The notes under the pieces are model-generated. The model saw only the letters and a list, made by a program, of their open reading frames with translations. It searched no databases and was not told where the DNA came from. Position numbers and translations under genes: made by a program. This document shows positions 16,981-26,180 of a stretch of DNA of 64,000 bases, one piece after another (position 1 is the first letter of the stretch; the number at the start of each line of letters is the position of its first letter). This DNA comes from SIG480 sp045537045 (GTDB lineage: Bacteria; Bacillota; Clostridia; Oscillospirales; JAAYXM01), in assembly GCA_045537045.1 (NCBI GenBank), contig JAZSOS010000038.1, positions 1-64,000 on the forward strand. The letters run 5' to 3'.

Positions 16981-17874
16981 ATGAGATACGGTTTTGCAAA
17001 GGCTTATGCAAAGCTTAATTTAACGCTTGATGTTCTGGGATTACTTGATGACGGATACCACGATCTGGAAATGGTGATGCAAAGTATATCACTTCATGAT
17101 TCTGTTGCTGTGAGAATAGGCTGCGGTGGTGATATATCGTGCATATCGAATATACCGTACATCCCTAACGATGAACGCAATATTGCTGTGAAAGCGGCGC
17201 GTGCATTTCTTAATGCGACGGGAAGCAACTGCGGAGGAATAGCGATTGCTGTGGAAAAACGGATACCGTCAAGTGCAGGAATGGCGGGAGGAAGTGCCGA
17301 CGGAGCTGCTGCTCTGAGGCTGCTCAACGAGCTGTGTGATTTTCCGCTTTCGGACGAAGAGTTGTGCGCAGTAGGTCTTACCGTGGGTGCGGATGTTCCG
17401 TTCTGCCTTATGGGCGGGACTGCACTTGCTTGTGCAAAGGGCGAGGCTATGACCGAACTTCCGGCGCTTCCGGATTGCTTTTTTGTTATAGCAAAGCCCT
17501 CTCGAGGGATGTCAACAAAAGCTGTTTTTGCGGAGATTGACAATCATCCCATAGAAAAGCATCCGGACACAAAATCGATGCTTTCTGCGATAGAAAACGG
17601 TGATATTCCGTCGGTCGCGGCTAACGTATACAATGTTTTTGAGCCGGTTGTATCTGCTGATGTAAGGGATATTTCGAGTATAAAAGATGTGCTTCTTAAT
17701 AGCGGTGCGCTCTGCGCGGCAATGACGGGTAGCGGCAGTGCTGTGTTCGGCATATTCACAAACCGTGAAGAAGCAGAAGGGGCGAAAAGAAGACTTGCCA
17801 GACGGTATTCAGATGTGTTTGTTGCACAGCCGATGAGTGCCGCAAAGGTACGCGGTTGCACGTTCGCATTGTGA
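16981..17874 (+). CDS. ispE: 4-diphosphocytidyl-2-C-methyl-D-erythritol kinase
   Basis: IspE is the GHMP kinase that phosphorylates CDP-ME in the MEP isoprenoid pathway; ispH lies later in this window. The AKAYAKLNLTLDV start, the ATP loop IPSSAGMAGGSADGAAALR and the C-terminal TGSGSAVFG loop are all present. The ATG at 16981 leaves the usual short N-terminus. An ATG at 16963, which overlaps the alaT stop (TAATG), would add six residues and could give coupling. About 297 residues. Confidence 0.95.
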   Translation: MRYGFAKAYAKLNLTLDVLGLLDDGYHDLEMVMQSISLHDSVAVRIGCGGDISCISNIPYIPNDERNIAVKAARAFLNATGSNCGGIAIAVEKRIPSSAGMAGGSADGAAALRLLNELCDFPLSDEELCAVGLTVGADVPFCLMGGTALACAKGEAMTELPALPDCFFVIAKPSRGMSTKAVFAEIDNHPIEKHPDTKSMLSAIENGDIPSVAANVYNVFEPVVSADVRDISSIKDVLLNSGALCAAMTGSGSAVFGIFTNREEAEGAKRRLARRYSDVFVAQPMSAAKVRGCTFAL

Positions 17875-17938
17875 GGTATAGCTTTTTTGTTGATGAAAGA
17901 TACAGATATAAATAAAAACTAAAACTGGCACTTTTTGC

Positions 17939-17967
17939 TTGACATTGTACTGATTTACATATAAAAT
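17939..17967 (+). promoter_or_regulatory. Sigma-A promoter of nagB
   Basis: TTGACA (17939-17944) and TAAAAT (17962-17967) are separated by 17 nt. Confidence 0.8.
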
Positions 17968-18014
17968 AATACTTAGCGACTTATAATGACTAAAAATTTA
18001 GGAGTTGAATAAAA

Positions 18015-18782
18015 ATGATTAAAGAAATGAAAGCAGATAAGCTTAATATTAAGCTTTGTGAGTCTCGCTCAGAGCTCGGCGCTGTTGCTGCAGCTGATAC
18101 TGTTGCTGCAATAAAGAAGCTTCTTGCAGAGAAGGACGAAATCAATATGATTTTCGCTGCTGCTCCGTCCCAGAATGAGTTCCTTGAAACTCTCAAGAAC
18201 GACAAGAGCATTGACTTCTCCCGCATCAATGCATTCCACATGGATGAGTACATAGGTCTTTCTGCGCATGCGCCGCAGGGTTTCGGTAACTTCCTTCGTG
18301 ACAGACTTTTCGGTCAGGTTCCGTTTAAGTCCGTAAACTACCTTGATTGCTCCGCAAAGGATCCTGAAGCAGAGTGCGCTCGTTACTCCAAGCTTCTTGA
18401 AGAGAATCCGACAGACATCGTCTGCATGGGTATCGGTGAGAACGGTCACATCGCTTTCAATGACCCGCCAGTAGCTGACTTTAACGATCCGAAGCTTGTT
18501 AAGGTTGTTCAGCTTGACCTCGTCTGCCGTCAGCAGCAGGTTAACGACGGTTGCTTTGAAAAGCTTGACGATGTCCCGACACATGCTCTTTCTCTTACTG
18601 TTCCGGCGCTTATGCGTCCGAAGTACGTATTCTGCATGGTTCCGGCTTCTACAAAGGCTCAGGCTGTTCATGACACCATCTACAACACTGAGATCAACGA
18701 GAAGTGCCCGGCAACAATTCTCCGCACACACGATGCTGCAACGCTCTATATCGAGCCGGACAGCGCTGCACTTATTAAGTAA
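18015..18782 (+). CDS. nagB: Glucosamine-6-phosphate deaminase/isomerase family protein
   Basis: This enzyme converts glucosamine-6-phosphate to fructose-6-phosphate and ammonia, linking amino-sugar use to glycolysis. The 255-residue protein carries the catalytic HMDEY motif and GIGENGHIAFNDP with the ring-opening His. The phosphate loop reads FAAAPSQNEFL rather than the GLPTGGTP form of E. coli NagB, which places it in the second, divergent NagB clade; a related isomerase activity cannot be excluded. Its codons are those of a highly expressed gene, unlike ispE upstream. It is a single-gene unit with its own promoter, an AGGAG site and a strong terminator. Confidence 0.85.
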   Translation: MIKEMKADKLNIKLCESRSELGAVAAADTVAAIKKLLAEKDEINMIFAAAPSQNEFLETLKNDKSIDFSRINAFHMDEYIGLSAHAPQGFGNFLRDRLFGQVPFKSVNYLDCSAKDPEAECARYSKLLEENPTDIVCMGIGENGHIAFNDPPVADFNDPKLVKVVQLDLVCRQQQVNDGCFEKLDDVPTHALSLTVPALMRPKYVFCMVPASTKAQAVHDTIYNTEINEKCPATILRTHDAATLYIEPDSAALIK

Positions 18783-18804
18783 TTAAATAACTGAAAAGTA
18801 AAAC

Positions 18805-18840
18805 AGCCGCAAAAGCTATCTGCTTTTGCGGCTATTTTAT
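18805..18840 (+). terminator. Intrinsic terminator after nagB
   Basis: The 12-bp stem AGCCGCAAAAGC/GCTTTTGCGGCT (18805-18816 with 18822-18833) is followed by ATTTTAT. The gap up to about 18985 holds only a small AGCTC/GAGCT hairpin near 18880. Confidence 0.85.
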
Positions 18841-18987
18841 ATGCTATCGAATATTCACTTTTTTCGCAGATAGTTCATTCTTGTATCAAGCTCTGAACTG
18901 AGCTGTGGGTGCGATGCGGATTTTTGCCGTAAAATGACAAAAAAGAAGTTGTTGCTTTTTGTTCCCCACTTTACACCACGGCAAACC

Positions 18988-19017
18988 TGTGGAAAAAACT
19001 TTGGAAAATGTGGAAAA
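18988..19017 (+). promoter_or_regulatory. DnaA-box-like repeats upstream of mraZ
   Basis: TGTGGAAAA occurs at 18988-18996 and 19009-19017, exactly 21 nt apart, with a related TTTGGAAAA between them at 19000-19008. Each differs by one base from the complement of the Firmicutes DnaA box (TTATCCACA). They lie about 70-100 nt before the mraZ promoter. Confidence 0.35.
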
Positions 19018-19083
19018 CATCCTAATGTTTCAGTTTAATTACAAAAAAATCGAAAAAAGTGTAATGAAATTTTAAAAAAACTA

Positions 19084-19112
19084 TTGATTTTTTGAAAGAA
19101 TGCGTTTATAAT
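19084..19112 (+). promoter_or_regulatory. Sigma-A promoter of the division/cell-wall cluster
   Basis: TTGATT (19084-19089) and TATAAT (19107-19112) have a 17-nt spacer, ahead of the MraZ repeats. Confidence 0.75.
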
Positions 19113-19124
19113 ATAAATACACTG

Positions 19125-19149
19125 TGGTGTGAAGTGGTTTAAAATGGAG
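19125..19149 (+). promoter_or_regulatory. MraZ operator: three TGGNN repeats at 10-nt period
   Basis: TGGTG at 19125, TGGTT at 19135 and TGGAG at 19145 are spaced exactly 10 nt apart. This matches the known MraZ target of TGGGN-type direct repeats with 5-nt spacers. They lie just downstream of the promoter, and the last overlaps the mraZ ribosome-binding site, so binding would repress the whole cluster. Confidence 0.7.
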
Positions 19150-19157
19150 GTGAAGCT

Positions 19158-19568
19158 GTGAGAGGCGAATATGCACACGTAATAGACGATAAGGGCAGGT
19201 TCTTTATCCCGTCAAAATTCCGCACGGAGCTTGGTTGCAGCTTCGTCCTTACAAAAGGTCTCGGGAAGTGCCTTGCGGCATATCCCCTTTCGGAGTGGGC
19301 TCTTTTTGAAGAAAAGATAAAGTCACTCCCCACCCGCAAATCACGTGAACTCCAGCTCTTCTTCGTCGCTCCGTCTCAGGATATGGAGCTTGACGGGCAA
19401 GGGCGTATTCTCGTTCCTGCAAAGCTTCGTGCCTATGCAGGACTCGATAAAAATCTTGTTATTGTAGGTATGATTGACCATCTTGAAATCTGGTCAGAGG
19501 AAGAGTGGAATGCTCAGAATCTCACATCCGATTACATTATGGATGTAATGGATGAAGCGGGGATATAG
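19158..19568 (+). CDS. mraZ: Transcriptional regulator MraZ
   Basis: MraZ is a ring-forming AbrB-like regulator that represses its own operon. The 136 residues hold two SpoVT-AbrB-type repeats, DDKGRFFIPSKFR near the N-terminus and MELDGQGRILVPAKLRAYAG in the second half, the normal MraZ arrangement. The GTG start at 19158 follows GGAGGTGA. The matching operator repeats lie directly upstream. First gene of the cluster, 2 nt before rsmH. Confidence 0.97.
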   Translation: MRGEYAHVIDDKGRFFIPSKFRTELGCSFVLTKGLGKCLAAYPLSEWALFEEKIKSLPTRKSRELQLFFVAPSQDMELDGQGRILVPAKLRAYAGLDKNLVIVGMIDHLEIWSEEEWNAQNLTSDYIMDVMDEAGI

Positions 19569-19570
19569 CG

Positions 19571-20488
19571 ATGTATGAGATTCACTTCCCTGTTATGCTT
19601 GATGAGTGCCTCCAAATGCTGAATATAAAACCAAATGGGCTTTATATCGATGGTACGTTCGGGCGCGGCGGACATTCAAGAGAGATAGCAAAGAGACTAA
19701 GCGGCGGCAGGCTTATCTGCATAGACCGCGACAGCACGGCGATAGAATACGGTAAAAGGGAATTTGCCGGATTTGAAAATGTAGAATTCATTAAAGGCGA
19801 TTTTTGCGATATACCGGCACTGGTATTTGAAAAGGCGGACGGAATACTTCTTGACCTCGGTGTTTCGTCGCCTCAGCTTGATGAAGCCGAACGTGGCTTT
19901 TCATATATGGCGGACGGGCCTCTTGATATGAGAATGGACAGGGAGCGTTCGCTTACCGCTCGCGATATTGTCAACGAAAGAAGCTTTGATGAGCTTCGAC
20001 GCATACTTTCCGAATACGGCGAAGAAAGATATGCAGGGAAAATTGCATCGGCAATTGTGCGTGAGAGAGAAAAATGCGAGATTACAACTACATCGCAGCT
20101 TGTTGAAATTATAAAATCTGCTATGCCGGCTGCGGCGCTTCGCGAAAAGCAGCATCCTGCAAAAAGGAGCTTTCAGGGACTGCGGATTGCAGTAAATGAC
20201 GAGCTCGGGGAAATAGAAAAGTTTTTGGATGCGCTTCCTGATATATTAAGTCGCGGAGGACGCGCGGTGATAATCACGTTTCATTCTCTGGAGGACAGGC
20301 TTGTTAAGCACGCTTTCCGCAAGGCGGAGAAGCCGTGCACATGCCCGCCGTCACTTCCGGTGTGTGTCTGCGGTAAGGTTCCCACGCTTAAGTGCGTGTC
20401 GAACAAACCGATTCTCCCAAGCGAAGAAGAAGTAGAAAAAAATCCGCGCTCGCGCTCGGCAAAGGTCCGTGTCGCGCAGCGGCTGTAA
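19571..20488 (+). CDS. rsmH: 16S rRNA (cytosine1402-N4)-methyltransferase
   Basis: RsmH (MraW) methylates C1402 in the 16S rRNA decoding centre. The 305-residue protein has the SAM-binding DGTFGRGGHSREI loop, the DLGVSSPQLD motif and the C-terminal FHSLEDRLVKHAF motif. It follows mraZ by 2 nt, as is usual. Confidence 0.97.
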   Translation: MYEIHFPVMLDECLQMLNIKPNGLYIDGTFGRGGHSREIAKRLSGGRLICIDRDSTAIEYGKREFAGFENVEFIKGDFCDIPALVFEKADGILLDLGVSSPQLDEAERGFSYMADGPLDMRMDRERSLTARDIVNERSFDELRRILSEYGEERYAGKIASAIVREREKCEITTTSQLVEIIKSAMPAAALREKQHPAKRSFQGLRIAVNDELGEIEKFLDALPDILSRGGRAVIITFHSLEDRLVKHAFRKAEKPCTCPPSLPVCVCGKVPTLKCVSNKPILPSEEEVEKNPRSRSAKVRVAQRL

Positions 20489-20508
20489 GAAAGGAAAGGC
20501 ATAAGAAT

Positions 20509-21006
20509 ATGCAGGCAGTAGCTAAAAGTAAACCGGTATACGACCTTTCAAGATTTGACCGCAGAACAAGTGTAAATGAAAAGGGGGCAAAGGCTTGCAC
20601 AGCGGCAAAAAGTTCCGCACGTGCAAAGGCAAGACCGCAGATCAGCGGCTTTTCCGTTTTTTGCGGAGCAGTTGTTTTTGTGATGCTTATCGCACTTCTT
20701 TATTCATACGTTCACCTTACGGAAGCATCAGACATTAACCGCCGCCGTGAAGCGGAGCTTGAGGATCTGCGCGAGCAGGTACAGATGCTTGAGGTAAGCC
20801 GCAATCAGCGTATGGGTGCGCTTCAGGTGCGCGACTGGGCAGTTACAAAGCTTGGTATGAGTAAAATTGACAAGTCACAGATAACCTATGTCTCTACATC
20901 CGGAGGAGACCGCTTTGAGATAGGCGAGGAAAAGCCGCAGACGACATCAAAGCTCGTTGCAGGACTTGCAAAAGGCTTTTCAACGGTTATTGAATACATA
21001 AATTGA
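20509..21006 (+). CDS. ftsL: FtsL-like septum protein
   Basis: This bitopic division protein forms a complex with FtsQ/DivIB and DivIC. The ATG at 20509 follows AGGAAAGG and gives 165 residues; an earlier in-frame start at 20392 lies inside rsmH. A basic cytoplasmic tail of about 50 residues leads to one transmembrane segment (FSVFCGAVVFVMLIALLYSYV). An extracellular coiled coil with a leucine-zipper feel (EAELEDLREQVQMLEVSRNQ) follows. FtsL sequences diverge strongly, so the call rests on topology and on the position between rsmH and the class B PBP gene. The C-terminal tail is longer than in Bacillus FtsL. Confidence 0.85.
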   Translation: MQAVAKSKPVYDLSRFDRRTSVNEKGAKACTAAKSSARAKARPQISGFSVFCGAVVFVMLIALLYSYVHLTEASDINRRREAELEDLREQVQMLEVSRNQRMGALQVRDWAVTKLGMSKIDKSQITYVSTSGGDRFEIGEEKPQTTSKLVAGLAKGFSTVIEYIN

Positions 21007-21098
21007 CGGTGTCCACAATATAAATTATAGGCAAGGATTATCAGCGGAGTTTGTGATTTTGCATTCTCCGCATCTTTATATAGTCGGGGTGATACAAA

Positions 21099-23360
21099 GT
21101 GGCGAGAAAAGGACCGTCAAACAAAATACTGGGCAGAATAATAATATGCATGGTTTTATGCCTTACAGTGGGGTTTGTGCCTCTTGCGGCGGCGCTTGTG
21201 AAAATTCAGCTATTTGACTATAAGAAGTACCAGTCGATGGCGATAGAACAGCAGACACGTGATACGGTTATTACGCCGAAGCGTGGAGTTATCTATGACC
21301 GCAACATGAAAGAGGTTGCTGTCAGTGCAACTGCGGAAACAGTGTTTATCTCTCCTGCAGAGATGGAAACCGAGGAGGATGCGCGCACGGTTGCAAAAAT
21401 CTTGTCGGAAACGCTTGAGCTTGAATATGACGATGTTTTAAAGAAAACAGAGAATAAGAAAAGCTATTATCAGGTAATAAAAAAGAAAATAGGCATTGAA
21501 GCTGCGACGAAGCTGCGAGAACAGATAAAAGAATACGGCGTAAAAGGTATTCATCTTGCTGAGGATACGAAGCGTTATTATCCTTACGGAAGCTTTGCGT
21601 CGCAGGTAATCGGTTTTTGCGGTGACGATAATACCGGGCTTTTCGGCATTGAAATGAAAAACGAAAACGTCCTTAAAGGAATGCCGGGAAGAGTTATCGC
21701 CGCAAAAAACGCGCGCGGAACGGATATGTCATTCCAGTATGAGGAATATCACGATGCGCAGAACGGACAGAATATTGTACTGACGATTGACGAGACGATT
21801 CAGCAGGTGCTGGAGAATCATCTCCGCACAGCGGTTATTGATGGAAAAATAGAAAACCGTGGAGCCGGAATAGTTTACAACATAAAAACGGGTGAAATCC
21901 TTGCTATGGCTACTTACGGGGATTTTGACCTGAATGCGCCATTTGAAATCACGGACCCCGAGGCTCTCAAAAGAATAGAAGAAGCGAGCGAGGATGAAAG
22001 AAAGACCGTGCGCTCGAATGAGCTTCAGGCATCGTGGAGAAATAAGTTTATTTCCGATGCATATGAGCCGGGATCGGTTTTTAAGATACTCACAGTAGCT
22101 ATGGGATACGAGGAAGGAGTTGTAAACGAAAACTCAAGCTTCAGCTGTCCTGGCGGACTCCGTGTTGCAGACAGAACCATTCACTGCTGGAAACGGCAGG
22201 GGCACGGAACTGTTTCGCTTTCCCAGGCACTTGAAAAATCCTGCAACTGTGCACTTATGAACATTGCGGCAAGAATAGGGAATGAGAAGTTTTATAACTA
22301 CTGCGAGGGCTTTGGACTTCTGGATAAAACAGGTGTTGACCTTATAGGCGAAGCGGGCGGGTACTTCTTTAGCGAGAAGGATTTTAAAAATCCCAAGAAT
22401 AAGGTAAGCCTTGCCGTTGCTTCGTTCGGTCAGACATTCAAGGTAACCCCGATGCAGATTGTGTGCGCCGTGGGTGCGGTGGTAAATGATGGAAAGCTTA
22501 TGAAGCCGCACATTGTAAAGGAAATAGTAGACGATAACGGCATTGTTATAAAGAAGAACGAGGCGGAGATTGTCCGTCAGATAATATCCGAAAAGACTTC
22601 GGATTTTATAAATGCATCCATTGAAGAAACCGTTGCAACCGGAACGGGTAAAAATGCAAGAGTTTCCGGTTACAGAATAGGCGGAAAAACCGGTACTTCG
22701 GAAAAAGTTGACGAATATACCGCGGAAGAGGGCAAAAAATACATCGCTTCTTTCTTCGGTGTTGCACCTATGGAGGATCCGGAAATTGCGATTCTCGTAA
22801 TGCTTGACACTCCGCGTGGCATATACCTTGAGGGTAGTCAGCTTGCAGCTCCTGTGGCGGGAAAAGTTTTTGGTGAGATTCTCCCGTATCTCGGGTTTGA
22901 ACCGACATACACAGCAGATGAGCTTGTGGGCGCAGAGGTAACGATGCCAAATCTAATCGGCGGGACGAGCGAGGGCGTAAACAAGCTTCTCAGCACAAAT
23001 CGTAACTATTCGTCATTTACCATAAAAACAGTGGGCGACGGCAAGGTTTGTACAGATCAGCTTCCGGCGGAAGGCTCAAAGATTCCGAAAAACTCAACGA
23101 TTGTTGTGTATATGGGCGGCAAGGTGGAAAATGAACAGGTAGAGATGCCGAATGTTATCGGTATGACGCCGGAATCTGCAAATAAGGTGCTCACAAACGC
23201 CGGCTTGTATATGAAAGCAAACGGCGCGGTTTCAGAGCGCTCGTCTGCCGTAGGCGCAACGAAACAGCAATACCCGGAGGGAACGAAACTCCCGAAAGGC
23301 ACTGTGGTATCGGTAGAGTTTTATGATATTGCCGGTGTATCTGAGGGGATTTCACGGTAA
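21099..23360 (+). CDS. spoVD: Class B penicillin-binding protein with PASTA domains, SpoVD/FtsI type
   Basis: This transpeptidase cross-links septal or spore-cortex peptidoglycan. The 753-residue protein has one N-terminal membrane anchor (about residues 12-35) and a PBP dimerisation domain. The transpeptidase domain shows all three motifs: SVFK (S326-K329), SCN (S381-N383) and KTG (K530-G532). Two PASTA repeats follow at about 613-680 and 685-745. C-terminal PASTA units and the operon position fit SpoVD or PBP2B; with a single copy in view I cannot separate the vegetative from the sporulation role. The start is GTG at 21099. ftsW further down would be its glycosyltransferase partner. Confidence 0.93.
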   Translation: MARKGPSNKILGRIIICMVLCLTVGFVPLAAALVKIQLFDYKKYQSMAIEQQTRDTVITPKRGVIYDRNMKEVAVSATAETVFISPAEMETEEDARTVAKILSETLELEYDDVLKKTENKKSYYQVIKKKIGIEAATKLREQIKEYGVKGIHLAEDTKRYYPYGSFASQVIGFCGDDNTGLFGIEMKNENVLKGMPGRVIAAKNARGTDMSFQYEEYHDAQNGQNIVLTIDETIQQVLENHLRTAVIDGKIENRGAGIVYNIKTGEILAMATYGDFDLNAPFEITDPEALKRIEEASEDERKTVRSNELQASWRNKFISDAYEPGSVFKILTVAMGYEEGVVNENSSFSCPGGLRVADRTIHCWKRQGHGTVSLSQALEKSCNCALMNIAARIGNEKFYNYCEGFGLLDKTGVDLIGEAGGYFFSEKDFKNPKNKVSLAVASFGQTFKVTPMQIVCAVGAVVNDGKLMKPHIVKEIVDDNGIVIKKNEAEIVRQIISEKTSDFINASIEETVATGTGKNARVSGYRIGGKTGTSEKVDEYTAEEGKKYIASFFGVAPMEDPEIAILVMLDTPRGIYLEGSQLAAPVAGKVFGEILPYLGFEPTYTADELVGAEVTMPNLIGGTSEGVNKLLSTNRNYSSFTIKTVGDGKVCTDQLPAEGSKIPKNSTIVVYMGGKVENEQVEMPNVIGMTPESANKVLTNAGLYMKANGAVSERSSAVGATKQQYPEGTKLPKGTVVSVEFYDIAGVSEGISR

Positions 23361-23385
23361 ATTAAAAGAAAGGCAGAGTAGTCTT

Positions 23386-24825
23386 ATGAAACTTCGCGAC
23401 ATACTGAGCGGCATTGAGGTACTGGCATCTGATGTGGATTTTGACACTGACGCACGCGGTGTTGAGTGTGATTCGCGCAAAGTGGGGAAAGACACCGTCT
23501 TTGTCGCTATCCGCGGTTATGAGACGGACGGGAATAAATATATAAAATCTGCATTTGAAAACGGCGCGTGTGCATTTATTACAGATAAAAAAGATGCACC
23601 GGGCAAAAATAAGATCCTTGTTAAAGATGCAAGGCGTGCACTTGCCACTGCGGCAAAAAATTTTTACGGAAATCCTGCGCGGGATATGAAGATGATAGGG
23701 ATTACCGGAACTAACGGAAAAACAACGGTAACATACCTTATAAAGCGCGTGCTTGAAGAAACGGGCGCAGTGTGCGGACTTATCGGCACTAACCAGAATA
23801 TGATAGGCAATACCGTGCTTCCGACGGAGCGAACAACTCCTGAATCGCATGAGCTGTGGGCTCTTTTTGCGAAAATGCGCGATGCAGGGTGCACGCACGT
23901 TATTATGGAGGTTTCTTCTCATTCGCTGGAGCTTTCGCGCGTTTTCGGCATAGAGTATGAGGTTGGTGCTTTTACCAATCTCACTCAGGACCATCTTGAC
24001 TTTCACAAGACAATGGAAAAATATGAAGCGGCAAAGCAAAAGCTTTTTGAGCAGTCAAAGGTCGCTGTAATCAACTACGACGATGAGGCGGGACGGCGTA
24101 TAGCGAAAAATGTGCCGTGCCGTGCCGTAACGTTTTCGGCAAAGGACAACAGCGCGGATTACGTTGCGAAAAATATCCGAACGAAGGCGGCTTCTGTTGA
24201 GTTTGAACTGGTGGGGATTGACACCATCGGAAGAATAGAAATGAATATTCCGGGAAAGTTCTCGGTTTATAATGCAATGTGTGCGTCAAGCGTTTTGCTC
24301 TCACTTGGTCTTACGCTTCCGCAGATAAGTGCAGCGCTTCGCGGAATTGGAGGCGTTAAAGGGCGCGCAGAGGTTGTGCCGACTGATACAGATTACACGG
24401 TTATGATAGACTATGCCCATTCGCCGGACGGCCTTGAAAACATTTTAAAAACGGTGCGTGAGATAGCGGAGGGGCGCGTTATCGCAGTGTTTGGCTGTGG
24501 CGGAGACCGCGATGCTACCAAGCGCCCGAAAATGGGAAGAATTGCCGCAGAGTATGCAGATCTGGTTATCGTTACATCTGATAATCCCAGAACGGAAAAT
24601 CCGGATGCAATTATTGATGATATAATACCCGGTATTGAGGAAGTGACCTCGGATTATGAGCGTGTTACGGACAGACGTGAGGCTGTTTTTCGTGCGCTTT
24701 CAGTTGCAGAAAAGGGCGATATAGTCGTGCTTGCCGGGAAAGGTCACGAGACGTATCAGGAAATAGACCACGTAAAGCATCATATGGATGAACGTGAGAT
24801 AGTAAACGAGTATTTCGGGAGATAA
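23386..24825 (+). CDS. murE: UDP-MurNAc-tripeptide synthetase, meso-DAP type
   Basis: MurE adds the third stem-peptide residue in the cytoplasm. The 479-residue protein begins at MKLRDILSGI; the ATG at 23386 gives the normal N-terminus, while an in-frame start at 23323 lies inside the PBP gene. ATP loop GITGTNGKTT and the C-terminal motif SDNPRTENP are present. DNPR binds meso-diaminopimelate, so the peptidoglycan is the meso-DAP type. murF follows after 3 nt. Confidence 0.96.
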   Translation: MKLRDILSGIEVLASDVDFDTDARGVECDSRKVGKDTVFVAIRGYETDGNKYIKSAFENGACAFITDKKDAPGKNKILVKDARRALATAAKNFYGNPARDMKMIGITGTNGKTTVTYLIKRVLEETGAVCGLIGTNQNMIGNTVLPTERTTPESHELWALFAKMRDAGCTHVIMEVSSHSLELSRVFGIEYEVGAFTNLTQDHLDFHKTMEKYEAAKQKLFEQSKVAVINYDDEAGRRIAKNVPCRAVTFSAKDNSADYVAKNIRTKAASVEFELVGIDTIGRIEMNIPGKFSVYNAMCASSVLLSLGLTLPQISAALRGIGGVKGRAEVVPTDTDYTVMIDYAHSPDGLENILKTVREIAEGRVIAVFGCGGDRDATKRPKMGRIAAEYADLVIVTSDNPRTENPDAIIDDIIPGIEEVTSDYERVTDRREAVFRALSVAEKGDIVVLAGKGHETYQEIDHVKHHMDEREIVNEYFGR

Positions 24826-24828
24826 GCG

Positions 24829-26175
24829 ATGGAAAGATTAAGCGTGGTATACATTTCAAGTCTTTGCAACGGCAGACTTCTCGGCGGAGATGCAACCGTT
24901 ACGGGAATAGTGCGCGATAACCGCGAGATACGCGGCGGAGAAATGTTTGTTGCAATTTGCGGAGAAAAGTTTGACGGACACGATTTTGTACATGATGCAG
25001 AGGCAAAAGGTGCGTCGGTTGTTCTTGTTTCACATGAGATAAGCGGACTTGGGATACCGCAGATTATAGTTGATGATACTGTGGCCGCGCTTGGTGAAAT
25101 CGCAAAGGGATATCTTAAAATGCTTTCCCTCCGTCGTGTGTGTATAACGGGCAGCGTCGGTAAAACGACGACAAAGGAAATGTGCGCCGCAGCTCTTTCG
25201 GCATCGTTCAAAACACACAAGACGCAAGGAAATTACAATAACAACATAGGGCTTCCTCTGACTGTTTTCGGGCTTGATAAAAGCCATGAGGCTGCAGTCT
25301 TTGAAATCGGGACGAACCATTTCGGGGAAATCCTGCCGCTGGCAATGATTGCCGCACCTGAGGTTGCGGTGATAACCACTATTGGAGAAAGTCATCTTGA
25401 AGCGTTCTGCACAAAGGAAGGCGTTCTCCGCGAAAAAACTGAGATTTTCAAAGGGCTTACGGAAGGCGGAGTGGCCGTTCTCAACGGAGATGACCCATTG
25501 CTTTGGGGACTCAGAGGTAAGATACCGTACCGCGTTATGTGGTTTGGACTTGAAAATGCGGAATGTGATATATTCGGCGAAATAATATCAAACGGCGCGT
25601 ATGAATCAACGTTTACCGTGCGTGGCAGCAATGAAAAATTCACAATTGCTTGCGGCGGTGAGCACAATGTTCGTGATGCACTGAGCGCAATAGCGGTGGG
25701 CAGAACTCTTGGTATGGATGATGCAGCAATTTCGGAAGGGTTATCAAGTTTTAAAAATACCGGAATGCGTCAGGATATATATGAATATAACGGTATAACA
25801 ATAATTCGTGATTGCTATAACGCAAATCCGGATTCAATGCGCGCATCACTCGCACTGTTGCGTGATTTTGATGTGACGGGAAAGCACATGTGTGCGCTCG
25901 GTGATATGCGTGAGCTTGGAGAGCGTGCGGCGGAATTTCACCGGCAGGTCGGTGAGTTTGCCGCTACGTGTGCCGATATGATATTTGTCACCGGAGAATA
26001 TGCGGAAAGCTATTTTGACGGCGCAGGAGAAAAATGTATAATCTGTGAGGATAAAAAAAGTCTTGCAGTTAAGCTTTCAAAGCATATTAAGGCAGGCGAT
26101 GCACTGCTTGTAAAGGGCAGCTACGGGACGAAGATGTGGCAGGTGCTTGAGTATCTGCAGGGTGAAAGGGAGTAG
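24829..26175 (+). CDS. murF: UDP-MurNAc-pentapeptide synthetase
   Basis: MurF ligates D-Ala-D-Ala to UDP-MurNAc-tripeptide. The 448-residue protein has the ATP loop ITGSVGKTTTKE, the NNNIGLP motif, EIGTNHFGEI, the DCYNANPDSM substrate motif and GDMRELGE in the C-terminal domain. It follows murE by 3 nt and precedes mraY by 5 nt. Confidence 0.97.
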   Translation: MERLSVVYISSLCNGRLLGGDATVTGIVRDNREIRGGEMFVAICGEKFDGHDFVHDAEAKGASVVLVSHEISGLGIPQIIVDDTVAALGEIAKGYLKMLSLRRVCITGSVGKTTTKEMCAAALSASFKTHKTQGNYNNNIGLPLTVFGLDKSHEAAVFEIGTNHFGEILPLAMIAAPEVAVITTIGESHLEAFCTKEGVLREKTEIFKGLTEGGVAVLNGDDPLLWGLRGKIPYRVMWFGLENAECDIFGEIISNGAYESTFTVRGSNEKFTIACGGEHNVRDALSAIAVGRTLGMDDAAISEGLSSFKNTGMRQDIYEYNGITIIRDCYNANPDSMRASLALLRDFDVTGKHMCALGDMRELGERAAEFHRQVGEFAATCADMIFVTGEYAESYFDGAGEKCIICEDKKSLAVKLSKHIKAGDALLVKGSYGTKMWQVLEYLQGERE

Positions 26176-26180
26176 AAAAA

